From positions 39,153 to 103,152 of the forward strand of contig NZ_JBIGIC010000017.1 in NCBI RefSeq assembly GCF_043555985.1: a DNA stretch of 64,000 nucleotides. The letters run 5' to 3'. Below, in pieces: positions 1 through 9,032 of this stretch (positions are counted from its first letter, which is position 1; each line of letters opens with the position of its first letter). This DNA is from Pelomonas candidula (lineage in GTDB: Bacteria > Pseudomonadota > Gammaproteobacteria > Burkholderiales > Burkholderiaceae_C). The notes under the pieces were generated by a model. The model did no database searches. It saw nothing but the letters and a program-made list of their open reading frames with translations, and was not told where the DNA came from. Both the position numbers and the translations under genes were made by a program.

Positions 1-468
1 GATCTGGCTCGCGTTGACGAAGGCCTTGCCGCCGATGGCGGCTATCCCGCTGATGGCCACGCGCCTGCCGTTCACGAGCACCAGCGTGTCCATGTTCTTC
101 AGCTGCACTTGCGAGCCGCCAGCGGTGTTCTGGTTGGTGTTGTTCGCGTTCGTGGAGCCGGTGTTGCCGCGCCCCTGGAAGGTCGGTACGGCCTTGCGCA
201 ACAGGTCCAGCATATCGGAGCTGGCGCCGCTCTTCTGGATCTTCTCCTGGTCGACCTCGGCGACCGACACGGCCGCAGCGTCGCGGGTCGTCGGCACGGC
301 CGAGCCAGTGATGACGATGCGCTCCTGCTTTTCCAAGCCCTCGGCGGGTTGCGCCGCTGCCGCCGGCGGCGTGGCACCGGACTCATCGGCAGCCATGGCG
401 GGCAAGCCCACACCAAGTCCCGACGCGATCAGTGAGGCCAACAGAGTCTTCTTCGAGGGCTGTTTCAC
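1..468 (-). CDS. TonB-dependent receptor, N-terminal fragment (runs off the window)
   Basis: The first 156 residues of an outer-membrane TonB-dependent receptor are seen; the rest lies beyond base 1. The start is GTG, chosen because AGGAGA sits just upstream and no ATG is available in frame. The N-terminus is a signal peptide (MKQPSKKTLL then a hydrophobic run ending AMA). Next come a TonB-box-like stretch (ERIVITGSAVP), plug features (DMLDLLRKAVPTF) and LVLVNGRRVAISG, typical of large receptors for complex ligands. The gene follows the PstS-like gene in the same direction after about 150 bp. That gap carries three CTGAA repeats at 11-bp spacing, so it is probably controlled by the nearby response regulator. 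The ligand is unknown. Confidence 0.85.
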   Translation of the reverse strand, partial: MKQPSKKTLLASLIASGLGVGLPAMAADESGATPPAAAAQPAEGLEKQERIVITGSAVPTTRDAAAVSVAEVDQEKIQKSGASSDMLDLLRKAVPTFQGRGNTGSTNANNTNQNTAGGSQVQLKNMDTLVLVNGRRVAISGIAAIGGKAFVNASQI

Positions 469-581
469 GATGTCTCCTGGTCGGCACGGAGTCACGCTCC
501 GGCCTTATGTTTGATGGGTAGAACCTACTCGCTGTACTGCTTGGAAACCTTTGTCGAGTGGCCTCACAGTAGTGAGGCACT

Positions 582-608
582 CTGAAGCCCGCCTGAACCG
601 GACCTGAA
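582..608. promoter_or_regulatory. Three CTGAA direct repeats at 11-bp spacing, upstream of the TonB receptor
   Basis: CTGAA begins at 582, 593 and 604, exactly one helical turn apart. This is the geometry used by OmpR/PhoB-type regulators. Similar half-sites precede the PstS-like gene and the response regulator. The binding role is inferred. Confidence 0.45.
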
Positions 609-618
609 TGTCTGTTTA

Positions 619-1707
619 TCAATCGAGCTTCTTGCGCTGGGCCGCGGCGACGTCGGCGGGCAGTGGCAGGTAGCTGCCGTTGTGCAGCACCGCCTGCTGG
701 CCTTCGCGGCTCAGCACGTAGCGCAGGAATTCGCGCAGCTTCGGGTCCAGTGCGGTGCCAGGCTTGCGGTTCAGGAATATGTAGATGCTGCGCACCAGCG
801 GGTAGCTGCGGTTCTCGAAGCTCTGCCGGCTCGGCACGACGGCCGGACCACCATCGCCGTCCGACAGCGCGATCGGCTTGATGCCAACGACGCCGCTGGC
901 CTGCGGCATGACGGTCCAGGCGATGCCATAGCGGTCGTTCGCCAACTCGTCCTTCATCATGAACTGCAGACCCAGGCGCTGCTCCACGCGGTCCTCCGGG
1001 GCGATCATCTTGCTGCCGGACTCGACGTACTCGCGGTAGTTAGGGTTCCACTTGTCGCCGTTGCCCAGCACCTTCCACTGAAAGAAGCGCGTGGTGCCCG
1101 ACGGCGCGTGGCCGTAGGTCTGGATGGGCTTGTCGGCCCACTCGCCGGTGAGGCCGAGCTGGCCCCAGGTGCGGATGTTCTTCTCCGCGTCACGGCCTTG
1201 CGACGGCGTCCACTGGAAGCCATGCATGCCGCCGGTGCGCTCAGCGCCGAAGATGCCGTCGAGTTGCTTCAGGCTCAACGAAGCAAGCGGGTTGTCCTTG
1301 TGTACGAAGACAACCGGCCCGTTGGACTTGCCCTCGACATCGAAGGCGCCCGACGCGACGGTGATGTCCGTGACCGGATAACCGTAGACCTCGAAGAAGG
1401 ACAGGCTCTCGGTCAGCGTGGCTTCGCCTCCATCGGGTGCCAGGTCGGTGACGCCAGTGACGAGCGCCGGAATGGCCGCATCGCTGGTGGGCAGGTGATC
1501 GTCGAAATGGATCTGCGGGTGGTAGGTCTGGAACCCGACCTCCCAGGCTTTCAGCACGCCGCCGAGACCGAAGCCGAAGTTGCGGATGGTGCCGGCCACT
1601 GCCTGCTCGGGCTCGTAGGCCGGTAGCGGCTCGGTGGTCGCGGAGGCTGCGGCGCTGACGATCACGATCAGCACACCCGTCGCCGCATGGCGGGCAGTCT
1701 TGTCCAA
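619..1707 (-). CDS. PstS-like periplasmic substrate-binding protein
   Basis: This 362-residue protein has a signal peptide (cleavage near ASATTEP) and the fold signature of the PstS-like PBP family. Visible elements are GTIRNFGFGLGG near the N-terminus, PVVFVHKDNPLASLSLKQL, GHAPSGTTRFF and a C-terminal LREFLRYVLSREGQQAV that is characteristic of phosphate-binding proteins. No Pst permease or ATPase genes lie next to it. It sits instead between a response regulator and a TonB receptor, so it may deliver or sense an anion such as phosphate or a phospho-compound for receptor-mediated uptake. Phosphate specificity is a guess from family membership. Confidence 0.75.
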   Translation of the reverse strand: MDKTARHAATGVLIVIVSAAASATTEPLPAYEPEQAVAGTIRNFGFGLGGVLKAWEVGFQTYHPQIHFDDHLPTSDAAIPALVTGVTDLAPDGGEATLTESLSFFEVYGYPVTDITVASGAFDVEGKSNGPVVFVHKDNPLASLSLKQLDGIFGAERTGGMHGFQWTPSQGRDAEKNIRTWGQLGLTGEWADKPIQTYGHAPSGTTRFFQWKVLGNGDKWNPNYREYVESGSKMIAPEDRVEQRLGLQFMMKDELANDRYGIAWTVMPQASGVVGIKPIALSDGDGGPAVVPSRQSFENRSYPLVRSIYIFLNRKPGTALDPKLREFLRYVLSREGQQAVLHNGSYLPLPADVAAAQRKKLD

Positions 1708-1777
1708 GTGGTTGTCTCCAGCTTGCGCAGCCTCGTGGCGGGCCGCGTCTCATTGGAGGTCAGCTTATGAAGACTTT

Positions 1778-1815
1778 CTGAACAAGCCCTGTCGCGCTAC
1801 TGAATTTCGATTCAG
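1778..1815. promoter_or_regulatory. 11-bp-spaced CTGAA-type repeats upstream of the PstS-like gene
   Basis: CTGAA at 1778, CTGTC at 1789 and CTGAA at 1800 are each 11 bp apart. TTCAG at 1811 continues the phase and forms an inverted repeat with the 1800 site. The array lies 71 to 108 bp upstream of the PstS-like start codon, so it is a candidate binding array for the adjacent response regulator. Confidence 0.45.
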
Positions 1816-1832
1816 GTTGATCGTGGCCGCGA

Positions 1833-2495
1833 TCACATCAGCTGGTAACCCACGCCGCGAACAGTCTTGAAGATCGGCTTGCCCTGCGTCTCCAGCTTGG
1901 ATCGCAGGCGACTCATATAGACGTCGAGCAGGTTGGTGTCCACGTCGAAATGGGAGGCCCAGATCTTCTCGGAGATCAGCGTCCGCGGCAGGATGCGGCC
2001 CTGATTCTGCATGAACACTTCCAGCAGCGCGTACTCGCGGCTGGTGAGGTCCACGGGCGCGCCGTTGACCTGCACCGTGTGGCTGAGCAGGTCGAGCTTG
2101 ATGCCGGCGTGCTCCAGTACCACCTGCTTGACAGTGGATTGGCGGCGCACCAGCGAGCGCACGCGCGCCAGCAGCTCCTCAAGGCTGAATGGCTTGGGCA
2201 GATAGTCGTCCGCCCCCAGGTCCAGTCCCTTCACGCGATCCTGCACGCCGTCCCGAGCGCTCAGGATCAGTACCGGCTCCTTGAAGCCACTCTGGCGCCA
2301 GCGCTTCAACAGATCCAGGCCATCGCCATCAGGCAGACCGAGGTCCAGCACGATGACGTCGTAGTGGGTCTCCACCAGCGAATCGGAGGCCGCTGTGCAG
2401 GTGCGCACCCAGCTTACCGTGTAGGCACACTCGGACAGCCCTTGAAGCAGAAATCGCCCCAGGCGGTCCTGATCCTCAACGACCAGAATCTTCAT
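1833..2495 (-). CDS. OmpR-family response regulator
   Basis: A 220-residue two-component response regulator. The receiver domain covers about residues 1-115 with acidic residues VVEDQD at the N-terminus, phospho-acceptor in LDLGLPDGDGL and the conserved lysine in YLPKPFSLEEL. A winged-helix DNA-binding domain follows (LTSREYALLEVFMQ, then DVYMSRLRSKLE and GVGYQLM at the end). The start is the ATG of MKILVVEDQ; an upstream in-frame ATG would add 23 residues not found in the family. No sensor kinase is adjacent, so the partner is elsewhere. Related half-sites upstream of this gene, the PstS-like gene and the TonB receptor suggest a small regulon. Confidence 0.9.
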   Translation of the reverse strand: MKILVVEDQDRLGRFLLQGLSECAYTVSWVRTCTAASDSLVETHYDVIVLDLGLPDGDGLDLLKRWRQSGFKEPVLILSARDGVQDRVKGLDLGADDYLPKPFSLEELLARVRSLVRRQSTVKQVVLEHAGIKLDLLSHTVQVNGAPVDLTSREYALLEVFMQNQGRILPRTLISEKIWASHFDVDTNLLDVYMSRLRSKLETQGKPIFKTVRGVGYQLM

Positions 2496-2568
2496 CGACA
2501 GTCTCCAGTTGACGGGTTCTTTGCCACGACTCTTGAGGTCGATGATAGGGAATCCGGCGCCCACAATC

Positions 2569-2584
2569 CTGAACGAAAATTCAG
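2569..2584. promoter_or_regulatory. CTGAA/TTCAG repeat upstream of the response regulator
   Basis: CTGAACGAAAATTCAG holds a CTGAA at 2569 and its inverse 11 bp later. It matches CTGAATTTCGATTCAG at 1800-1815 in length and ends. It lies about 74 bp upstream of the regulator start, consistent with autoregulation, which is inferred. Confidence 0.4.
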
Positions 2585-2665
2585 ATCAGCCTGCCTCTCG
2601 CGCCGGTGACCTGCCACTCACAACCGAGGGAAAGCAGCGTGGCCGTTCGGGAGCGGCACTTTCCG

Positions 2666-4855
2666 TCAGGCTTTCAACGCGGCGGTGTCGAACGGCAGTT
2701 TGCGCAATCGTTTACCAGTTGCTGCGGCGATGGCATTGGCCACCGCGGGTGCCAGCGGCGGCACGCCGGGTTCGCCAATACCGGTCGGCTTCTCTGCGGA
2801 AGGCACGATGTGTACTTCGAGCCGAGGCATCTCCTCGATGCGGATCGGTGCGTAGTCGTGAAAATTCGATTGCTCCACGACGCCGTCCTTCAAGGTGATG
2901 GCACCGCGCACTGCCGCCGACAGACCGAAGCCCACGCCACCTTGGACTTGCGAGACGATGTTGTCCGGGTTGATTGCCACGCCGCAGTCTACGGCGCAGA
3001 CAACGCGGTCGACGTGGAGACTGCCGTCGGGCTTGACGGTCACCTCGGCCACCTGCGCGATGTAGCTGCCGAAGGATTCGTGCACGGCCACACCGCGTCC
3101 ACGGCGGTCGCCGTGGGCGCCGACGGCCAACGGTGTGCCCCAACCGGCCTTCTCGGCCGCTAGTTTCAACACGGCGGCGTGACGGGGGTGCCTGGCGAGC
3201 AGGCGGATTCTGAAGGCGACCGGATCCCGGCCTGTGGCTTCGGCCACTTCGTCGATGAAGGTTTCTGTCGAGTAGGCCGTGTGGGAGTGGCCGACCGAAC
3301 GCCACCACAGCACCGGCACACCAACATCCGAGGGCGTGTGCAGATCAATCTGCAGGTTATCAATGGCGTAGGGCAAGTTAGCCGCGCCCTCGACCGAGAC
3401 GGGGTCGATTCCGCCGCGCACCGAGCCGGCCAACATGGTGCCGGCCATGATGGATTGGCCGACCAGGCGATGCCGCCATCCCACCAGCCGCCCCTGTGCG
3501 TCCAGCGCGGCTTCCAGCGCGTGGTGGAAGGCCGGCCGGTAGAAGCCCGCCTTCATATCGTCTTCGCGCATCCACACCATCTTCACCGGCGCCTGTCCGC
3601 CCATGGCCTGAGCGATGCTGACCGCCTCCAGGACGTAGTCGGCGGAAGGGTTGGCACGACGGCCAAAGCTGCCGCCAGCGTAAAGCATGTTCAGCTTCAC
3701 CTGCTCTGGCTTGAGTCCCAGGCGCTGCGCCACGTTGATCTGGTCGGTGGTCTGGAACTGCTCGCCATTCCAGATCTCGCAGCCGTCCTTGCTCAATTGC
3801 ACGACGCAGTTCAGGGGCTCCATGGGCGCGTGCGCCAGGTAGGGGAAATCGTAAGACGCGCGCAGCACGTGCGCGGGCTCCGCGAAGGCTGTCTCGGGAT
3901 CCCCATCCTTGCGTGCCACGGTGCCGGGTGCCTTCGCCAGTTCGCGGTAGTGCGCCAGGATCTCCTCGGTGCCCAGCTTGAAGGCGCCGGTCTCGTCCCA
4001 GTCGACCTGCAGCGCGTCGCGCCCCTTCTTTGCGCTCCAGGTGTCTTTGGCCAGCACGGCAACGCCGGTAGGGACCTGCACCACGTCCACCACGCCCTTG
4101 ACTGCCTTGGCCAGAGTGGCGTCGAAGGACTTCACCTTGGCGCCAAAGCGAGGTGCGTGGGCCACCACGGCCGTCAGCATGCCTGGCAGGTGCACATCTT
4201 GCGTGAAGCGTGCCTTGCCGTTGACCTTGTCGGCCGAGTCTTTGCGCGGCAGGCGCCGGCCCACCAGCTTGAAGTCCTTGGGGTCTTTAAGCTTCACGTC
4301 GGCGGGCACCGGCTGCTGCGCCGCCGCCTGCGTCAACTCGCCGAAGCTGGCGCGCTTCTTGGATTTTGGGTGGGACACCACGCCGTCATTCACGGCCAGA
4401 TCCTCTGCCGGCACGTTCCAGCGGGCGGCTGCGGCGGACACGAGCATCGCGCGGGCCGATGCGCCAGCCTTGCGCAGTTGCTCCCAGGAGTTGGCCATGG
4501 CCGTGCTGCCGCCCGTGGCCTGCAAGGCACCGAAAAGCAGATTGGCGTAGCGCGAGGCATCCGCTGGAGCACCCTCGACCCGCACTTGCGGCCAGGCCGC
4601 GTCGAGCTCCTCCGCGAGGATAGTGGCCAGGCCAGTGTGCGTGCCCTGGCCCATCTCCAGATGCTTGCAGATGACGGTCACCGTGTTATCCGTGCCGATG
4701 CGCAGGAAGGCGTTCGGCTCAAAGCGGGCAGCCTCTGAGGCAGCGTTTGAAGCGGCACTGAGCGCCGTCGGCAGGTGCAGGGCCAGCGTCAGCCCGGCAG
4801 CGCCTTGGAGGAAGCGGCGACGGCTGTCGTTCTCGATTTGGGTGGAGTCGTTCAT
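2666..4855 (-). CDS. Molybdopterin-binding oxidoreductase large subunit (IorB type, xanthine dehydrogenase family)
   Basis: A 729-residue catalytic subunit of a molybdenum hydroxylase resembling isoquinoline 1-oxidoreductase beta or membrane-associated aldehyde dehydrogenases. It starts with a Tat signal (NDSRRRFLQGAAGLTLAL), so it should be exported folded. Family motifs seen include EMGQGTHTGLATILAEELD, SFGRRANPSADYV and, near the end, GIGEPGVPPLAPAVANAI with the conserved catalytic glutamate. The ATG at 4855 is chosen because it places the twin-arginine motif at the N-terminus. It lies 13 bp downstream of its iron-sulfur partner. No cytochrome c subunit follows. The substrate, an N-heterocycle or an aldehyde, cannot be told. 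Confidence 0.88.
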   Translation of the reverse strand: MNDSTQIENDSRRRFLQGAAGLTLALHLPTALSAASNAASEAARFEPNAFLRIGTDNTVTVICKHLEMGQGTHTGLATILAEELDAAWPQVRVEGAPADASRYANLLFGALQATGGSTAMANSWEQLRKAGASARAMLVSAAAARWNVPAEDLAVNDGVVSHPKSKKRASFGELTQAAAQQPVPADVKLKDPKDFKLVGRRLPRKDSADKVNGKARFTQDVHLPGMLTAVVAHAPRFGAKVKSFDATLAKAVKGVVDVVQVPTGVAVLAKDTWSAKKGRDALQVDWDETGAFKLGTEEILAHYRELAKAPGTVARKDGDPETAFAEPAHVLRASYDFPYLAHAPMEPLNCVVQLSKDGCEIWNGEQFQTTDQINVAQRLGLKPEQVKLNMLYAGGSFGRRANPSADYVLEAVSIAQAMGGQAPVKMVWMREDDMKAGFYRPAFHHALEAALDAQGRLVGWRHRLVGQSIMAGTMLAGSVRGGIDPVSVEGAANLPYAIDNLQIDLHTPSDVGVPVLWWRSVGHSHTAYSTETFIDEVAEATGRDPVAFRIRLLARHPRHAAVLKLAAEKAGWGTPLAVGAHGDRRGRGVAVHESFGSYIAQVAEVTVKPDGSLHVDRVVCAVDCGVAINPDNIVSQVQGGVGFGLSAAVRGAITLKDGVVEQSNFHDYAPIRIEEMPRLEVHIVPSAEKPTGIGEPGVPPLAPAVANAIAAATGKRLRKLPFDTAALKA

Positions 4856-4868
4856 GGCGAACAGTCCT

Positions 4869-5327
4869 TCAGGCAAGCGCACGGGCGGCTTCGTGGATCG
4901 CCGCGCGGATGCGCACGTAGGTGGCGCAGCGACAGAGATTTCCATTCATGGCGGCATCGATATCGGCGTCTGTGGGCTTGCGGTTCTGCGCCAGCAAAGC
5001 CACGGCGCTCATGACCTGGCCCGACTGGCAGTAGCCGCACTGGACGACGTCCAACCGACGCCAGGCCTCTTGCACCGCTTTTGCAACGCGCCCGCGGTCG
5101 ACGGCTTCGATGGTGACGACCTTCTTTGCCGCGACAGCGGACACCGGCGTGATGCAGGAGCGCACGGCCTGTCCGTCAAGGTGCACCGTGCAAGCACCGC
5201 ACAGACCCATGCCACAGCCGAACTTGGTACCGGTCAGCTGCAGTTCGTCACGCAGTGCCCACAGCAATGGCGTGTCGTCGTCTGCTGCGATGCGGGTCGG
5301 CTTGCCATTGATATGGAGTGTGGTCAT
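4869..5327 (-). CDS. 2Fe-2S subunit of the molybdenum hydroxylase (IorA type)
   Basis: This 152-residue electron-transfer subunit carries both clusters of the xanthine oxidase family. The plant-ferredoxin-like cluster uses CGMGLCGAC and a later SC. The all-alpha domain uses CGYCQSGQV and NLCRCATY. No export signal is present; as in this family it is expected to travel with the Tat-tagged large subunit encoded directly downstream. The two form a typical two-gene operon. Confidence 0.93.
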   Translation of the reverse strand: MTTLHINGKPTRIAADDDTPLLWALRDELQLTGTKFGCGMGLCGACTVHLDGQAVRSCITPVSAVAAKKVVTIEAVDRGRVAKAVQEAWRRLDVVQCGYCQSGQVMSAVALLAQNRKPTDADIDAAMNGNLCRCATYVRIRAAIHEAARALA

Positions 5328-5449
5328 GTGGGAGCTCTCTCAAACGTGGGTTGGCGCCCGTCGGGCTTTGGCGTGCTGATGAACAGGTCTTGGTGGCTTG
5401 CAAGGGCATCTGCCCGGTCGGGCGCGTCTGTGACTTGCTCGCAGACTCA

Positions 5450-6397
5450 TCAATCCATCTTGATGAGCCCCTTCCCACCCAGTGATCTGCCCCCTTCGAG
5501 GCTTGTGATCAGCCGAATTGCTTCGGCCAGCGGAACGATCTCCGCGACCGGAAGCCTCAGCTTGCCGTTGCCCGCAGCGCGCGCAAGGCCTTCCAGAACA
5601 TCCGCCCGGGGCGTGCACACAATCGGCTTCAGGCGGCGATTAAAGATGGAACGGATGAACTTGCCAGGTGTCGGGTCGATGTCCAAGAACACGCCGCCCG
5701 GGCCTAGCAGGCCGAGGCCCGTCTGTGTGGTCATCGTGCCCGCCGTGTCATAGACCACATCAAATCGCCGGTCTAGCTTGGAGAAGTCAGTCGTTCGGTA
5801 GTCGTAGACGGCTTCAACGCCAAGGGCTCGTGCCCTCGCCATGGCGCCTGCGCTGCAACTGCCCGCGACCGTCGCCCCGAGCGTCAGCGCAAGCTGCACC
5901 GTCGCCTCGCCCACTGCGCCCGTGCAGCCATTGACGAAAACACGCTTGCCTGCGGTCAGCTTCGCCTTGTCCTGGAGACCGTTCCAGGCGGTGACGCCCG
6001 GCGTTCCCAGGCACGCCGCTTCCTCGAAGGAAACGTTCGCGGGCTTCTTGGCCAGGAAGCCTTCCTTCGTCACCACGGCATGGCCGAATGCGCCGCTTTC
6101 CTTGAGCCGGGCCAGACCGAACACCGCGTCGCCCGGCTTGAAGCGCGTCACGCCCGGGCCGACAGACACGACGGTCCCCGAGAAGTCACTGCCCATGGCA
6201 CGGGGGAAGGCCTTGCCTGTGACGAACTTGAGATAGCCGTTCCGCAGCTTCCAGTCGACGGGGTTGATGGCTGCAAAATTCACCCTCACGGCGACCTCGC
6301 CCTTGCCTGGCGCTGCCAATGCAAAGTCTTCGAGTCGCATCAACTCCGGGCCACCGTAGTTGTCGTACTGAATGCGCTGCAGGGAAGATCGGTTCAC
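5450..6397 (-). CDS. NAD(P)-dependent medium-chain dehydrogenase/reductase (quinone-reductase type)
   Basis: A 315-residue MDR-family reductase. The N-terminal GroES-like fold is seen in NYGGPELMRLEDF and AINPVDWKLRNGYLK. The Rossmann motif is VNGCTGAVGEATVQLAL. No structural zinc cysteines are visible, which fits the zinc-free quinone oxidoreductase branch. The GTG at 6397 is preferred over an ATG 27 bp upstream because GAGAGGAAAG precedes it at good distance. It sits about 30 bp behind the Old Yellow Enzyme gene and is probably co-transcribed. The physiological substrate is unknown. Confidence 0.82.
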   Translation of the reverse strand: MNRSSLQRIQYDNYGGPELMRLEDFALAAPGKGEVAVRVNFAAINPVDWKLRNGYLKFVTGKAFPRAMGSDFSGTVVSVGPGVTRFKPGDAVFGLARLKESGAFGHAVVTKEGFLAKKPANVSFEEAACLGTPGVTAWNGLQDKAKLTAGKRVFVNGCTGAVGEATVQLALTLGATVAGSCSAGAMARARALGVEAVYDYRTTDFSKLDRRFDVVYDTAGTMTTQTGLGLLGPGGVFLDIDPTPGKFIRSIFNRRLKPIVCTPRADVLEGLARAAGNGKLRLPVAEIVPLAEAIRLITSLEGGRSLGGKGLIKMD

Positions 6398-6427
6398 GAT
6401 GCTTTCCTCTCGAGAAGGGCTCATTGC

Positions 6428-7582
6428 TCAAGCCCCAGGCGCGGCGGGTTCGACCATCGGGAACCAGCCGCGCGCCGCCTGAATGACGCCCCACAGCTTG
6501 TCCGGGATCGCCAGTTGCGGCACGCGGCCGGCATCGAGCGCCGTCGCAATGGCCGTGGCCTGGCCAGCACGCGCAAGTTCCACCCAATCCGGGTTCATCA
6601 CCAACCCCTGACCGATGGCGACGAGCGAAAGCCCCTTGGCCAAGGCGCTCTCGGCGTCATCAGGCGTCCGAACAAGACCTGCCGCGATCAGCGGGACGCG
6701 ATTGGCGACACGCTCCACAAGGAGTTCCGCGGTGGTTCGCTCACCGGCATAGTCCGCCGGCTTGGCGTTCGGAATGTCGAACAGCGACGCGTGGAGGTAG
6801 TCAATGCCTTCGTCGATCAACTGGTCGATGAGCACATAGCTGTCGGCAATGCGCAGCGAACCCTCGCCCGCCTCTTCCGGAGAGATGCGGTAGCCGAGCA
6901 GGAAGGGCTTCTTGGCGTGCTGTGCGATGACGCGCCGCGCTTCGCGCACCACGGCGAGCGCGAAGCGCATGCGCTTCTCGAGCGAGCCGCCCCAGCCATC
7001 CTCGCGCTGGTTGTACATCGGTGAGAAGAAGTTCTGGATCAGGAAGCCATGGGCGCCATGCAGTTCGATACCGTCGAACCCAGCCTCGATGGCTCGTCGG
7101 GTGGCGGCGCCAAAGGCCTTGATGATGGCTTCGATCTCCCTCTCGCTCAGGGCGTGGCTGGTCACTTCGGCGCTGTTGAAGGGGCTGGGTGGCACCTTCA
7201 ACGTACTCGCGCTGACGACGCGACCGTCCGGCACAAGGTGCGGCAAGGCCTTGTTCCCTGCATGGAAGATCTGCAGGATCGCAAGTGCGCCGCCGCTCTT
7301 CGCCGCCTCGGAGAGACGACGAAGGCTGGGAATGAAGCTGTCGTCATGACTGGCGAACTCGTCGGTGAAGCCGATGCCGTTCGAAGTCACATGCGTGCAG
7401 CCCGTCACCACCATGCCGACGCCCTGGACGCGGGCGCGGTAGTACGCCAGTTCTTGCTCCGAGACAGTGGCATCCGGGTTTGCCGACCACGTCGTCATCG
7501 GCGCCATCACTGCGCAATTGCGCAAGGTCAGGCCGTTCCTGAAAGCGAAAGGTTGAAACAGCCGTGAGTAGGCGGGGCTCAT
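6428..7582 (-). CDS. NADH:flavin oxidoreductase, Old Yellow Enzyme family
   Basis: A 384-residue FMN-dependent ene-reductase homologue. OYE signatures include LFQPFAFRNGLTLRNCAVMAPMTT at the start (quoted in parts: LFQPF, LRNCAVMAPMTT), the substrate histidines in ELHGAHGFLIQNFFSP, NQREDGWGGSLEKRMRFAL, and the C-terminal LVAIGQGLVMNPDWV phosphate-binding segment. The start at MSPAYSRLF has GGAGA upstream; longer frames upstream run into the divergent promoter region. The AraC-type gene reads away from it across about 210 bp and probably controls it together with the downstream MDR gene. A role in electrophile or enone detoxification is likely but not shown. Confidence 0.88.
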   Translation of the reverse strand: MSPAYSRLFQPFAFRNGLTLRNCAVMAPMTTWSANPDATVSEQELAYYRARVQGVGMVVTGCTHVTSNGIGFTDEFASHDDSFIPSLRRLSEAAKSGGALAILQIFHAGNKALPHLVPDGRVVSASTLKVPPSPFNSAEVTSHALSEREIEAIIKAFGAATRRAIEAGFDGIELHGAHGFLIQNFFSPMYNQREDGWGGSLEKRMRFALAVVREARRVIAQHAKKPFLLGYRISPEEAGEGSLRIADSYVLIDQLIDEGIDYLHASLFDIPNAKPADYAGERTTAELLVERVANRVPLIAAGLVRTPDDAESALAKGLSLVAIGQGLVMNPDWVELARAGQATAIATALDAGRVPQLAIPDKLWGVIQAARGWFPMVEPAAPGA

Positions 7583-7795
7583 TGGATCTCCAGCAGTGAA
7601 AACCGCACCGAGTTCGGGTGCGATCTGATGCTGGAAAGTATGGTTCTGAAGGTCTGATGGGCGTTTGTCGGAACCGTCGTTCTTCTTGCCTGATTCGACG
7701 GAGTTCCATCGGAGATCGCGTTGATCCAGCGTTGGCGATGCTAGGCTTGCCTCCCGCATGGCTGGGAGGCTTTGGCAGCATCGAAGGGGCTTTGA

Positions 7796-8713
7796 ATGTT
7801 TACTTACGAAGGGGCGAACGCCCTCGAGCTCGCCGGCCTCGTGGGAAAGATTGCACAAACTGACGGTGACTACGACACGGCCATTCGGGCGCTGAAGCTG
7901 CGTCGCTGCAGTTTCACGACCGATCCGATGCCCTGCATCTATGGTCTGAGCCTTGCACTGATCGTCCAAGGCGGCAAGCGGATCTTGTTGGGCGATGAAG
8001 TCTTCGACTATGCGGCTGGGCAAACGCTGATCACAACGGTAGACATGCCGGTCGTGGCGTACATCACCCGCGCCAGTGCCACCGAACCGTTCCTCGGGAT
8101 GTTGTTGGCACTCGATGCTCGCGTCATCGCCCAGCTCTCTGCAGAACTGGAGTTCGCTACACCGCTCCAGGATTCTGCGACCCGGGGAATGTCGCAGGTG
8201 CAGCTGGATGAAGGCCTGTGCGATGCGTTGACTCGGCTGGTCCGCCTGCTTGAAGAACCTTCCCTGGTCTCATCGCTTGCGCCTTTGATCGAACAGGAAA
8301 TCGTCATCCGCTTGCTGAATGGCGGACATGGCCCGAGCTTGCGCCGCCTCGTTGCGGCGGGCTCGCCGAGCCAGCAAATTGCCAAGGTTGTCACCTGGCT
8401 CAAGCAGCACTACACGGAAGACCTTGCAATGAATGACCTAGCGGCCTTGGCCCACATGAGTCCGTCGACGTTCCGCCAGCATTTCCGTGCGTTGGTCGGC
8501 ATGAGCCCGTTGCAGTACGTCAAGAACCTTAGGCTATTGGACGCACGACAACTGATGCTCAATGAACGGCTGGATGCCGGTAGCGCGGCAATTCGTGTCG
8601 GTTATGAGAGTGCGTCGCAGTTCAGCCGAGAGTACAGCCGACTTTTCGGGGAGCCACCGAACCGCGATGTAAAGAAGATGCGGGAAGCCACCTCGAGGAA
8701 GCACGAAAAGTGA
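7796..8713 (+). CDS. AraC-family transcriptional regulator
   Basis: A 305-residue activator. Residues about 10-180 match the AraC N-terminal ligand domain of the PF06719 type (CSFTTDPMPCIYGLSLALIV and similar). The C-terminal tandem helix-turn-helix shows LAMNDLAALAHMSPSTFRQH and AAIRVGYESASQFSREYSRL. It is divergent from the OYE-MDR pair. This arrangement is common for regulators that sense a small aldehyde or enone and switch on the neighbouring reductase. Confidence 0.88.
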   Translation: MFTYEGANALELAGLVGKIAQTDGDYDTAIRALKLRRCSFTTDPMPCIYGLSLALIVQGGKRILLGDEVFDYAAGQTLITTVDMPVVAYITRASATEPFLGMLLALDARVIAQLSAELEFATPLQDSATRGMSQVQLDEGLCDALTRLVRLLEEPSLVSSLAPLIEQEIVIRLLNGGHGPSLRRLVAAGSPSQQIAKVVTWLKQHYTEDLAMNDLAALAHMSPSTFRQHFRALVGMSPLQYVKNLRLLDARQLMLNERLDAGSAAIRVGYESASQFSREYSRLFGEPPNRDVKKMREATSRKHEK

Positions 8714-9032
8714 GGGCTGCGGCTAGTGCCACCGCAGGTGCTCCCACGGCAGACCAGGCGGCAGGGCGAGATGCGCGGTTCCGCCGGCGCGCCGCCGGCT
8801 TTGGGCGCGGGGCAAGCCGCGGCATCAGTTCCTGCTCCATGGGCGTGCGATGTTCGAGGGACAGGCCAAAGTCAAACCTCTCGCCACTCGCGTCGCAAAG
8901 CAAGACGCTCTCACCCGCGGCGGACTTGCACAGCCAGACCTCCCGAATCTCGCGCGAGGTCCAATGGCCCGTGACCGATTGCCACGCGGGCATCATGCAA
9001 GCGATGCCCTTGACGCGGTTGGCTTCCGGCAA
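8622..9032 (-). pseudogene. Possible remnant of an unrecognised protein, frame-shifted
   Basis: This minus-strand frame has protein-like composition through KGIACMMPAWQSVTGHW, EIREVWLCKSAAGE and LCDASGERFDFGLSLEH, then degrades into Arg/Pro/Ala-rich sequence overlapping the end of the AraC gene. A plausible N-terminal part (LLTVEIVDADDEDVRM) is in another frame just upstream at about 9075-9125. There is no good start codon; TTG is the only one. I do not recognise the family. It could be a broken gene or chance. Confidence 0.25.

Noticed and set aside
3179..4738. 519-codon plus-strand frame opposite the molybdenum hydroxylase gene
   Set aside because: Antisense shadow with no recognisable domain; the minus strand has all family motifs.
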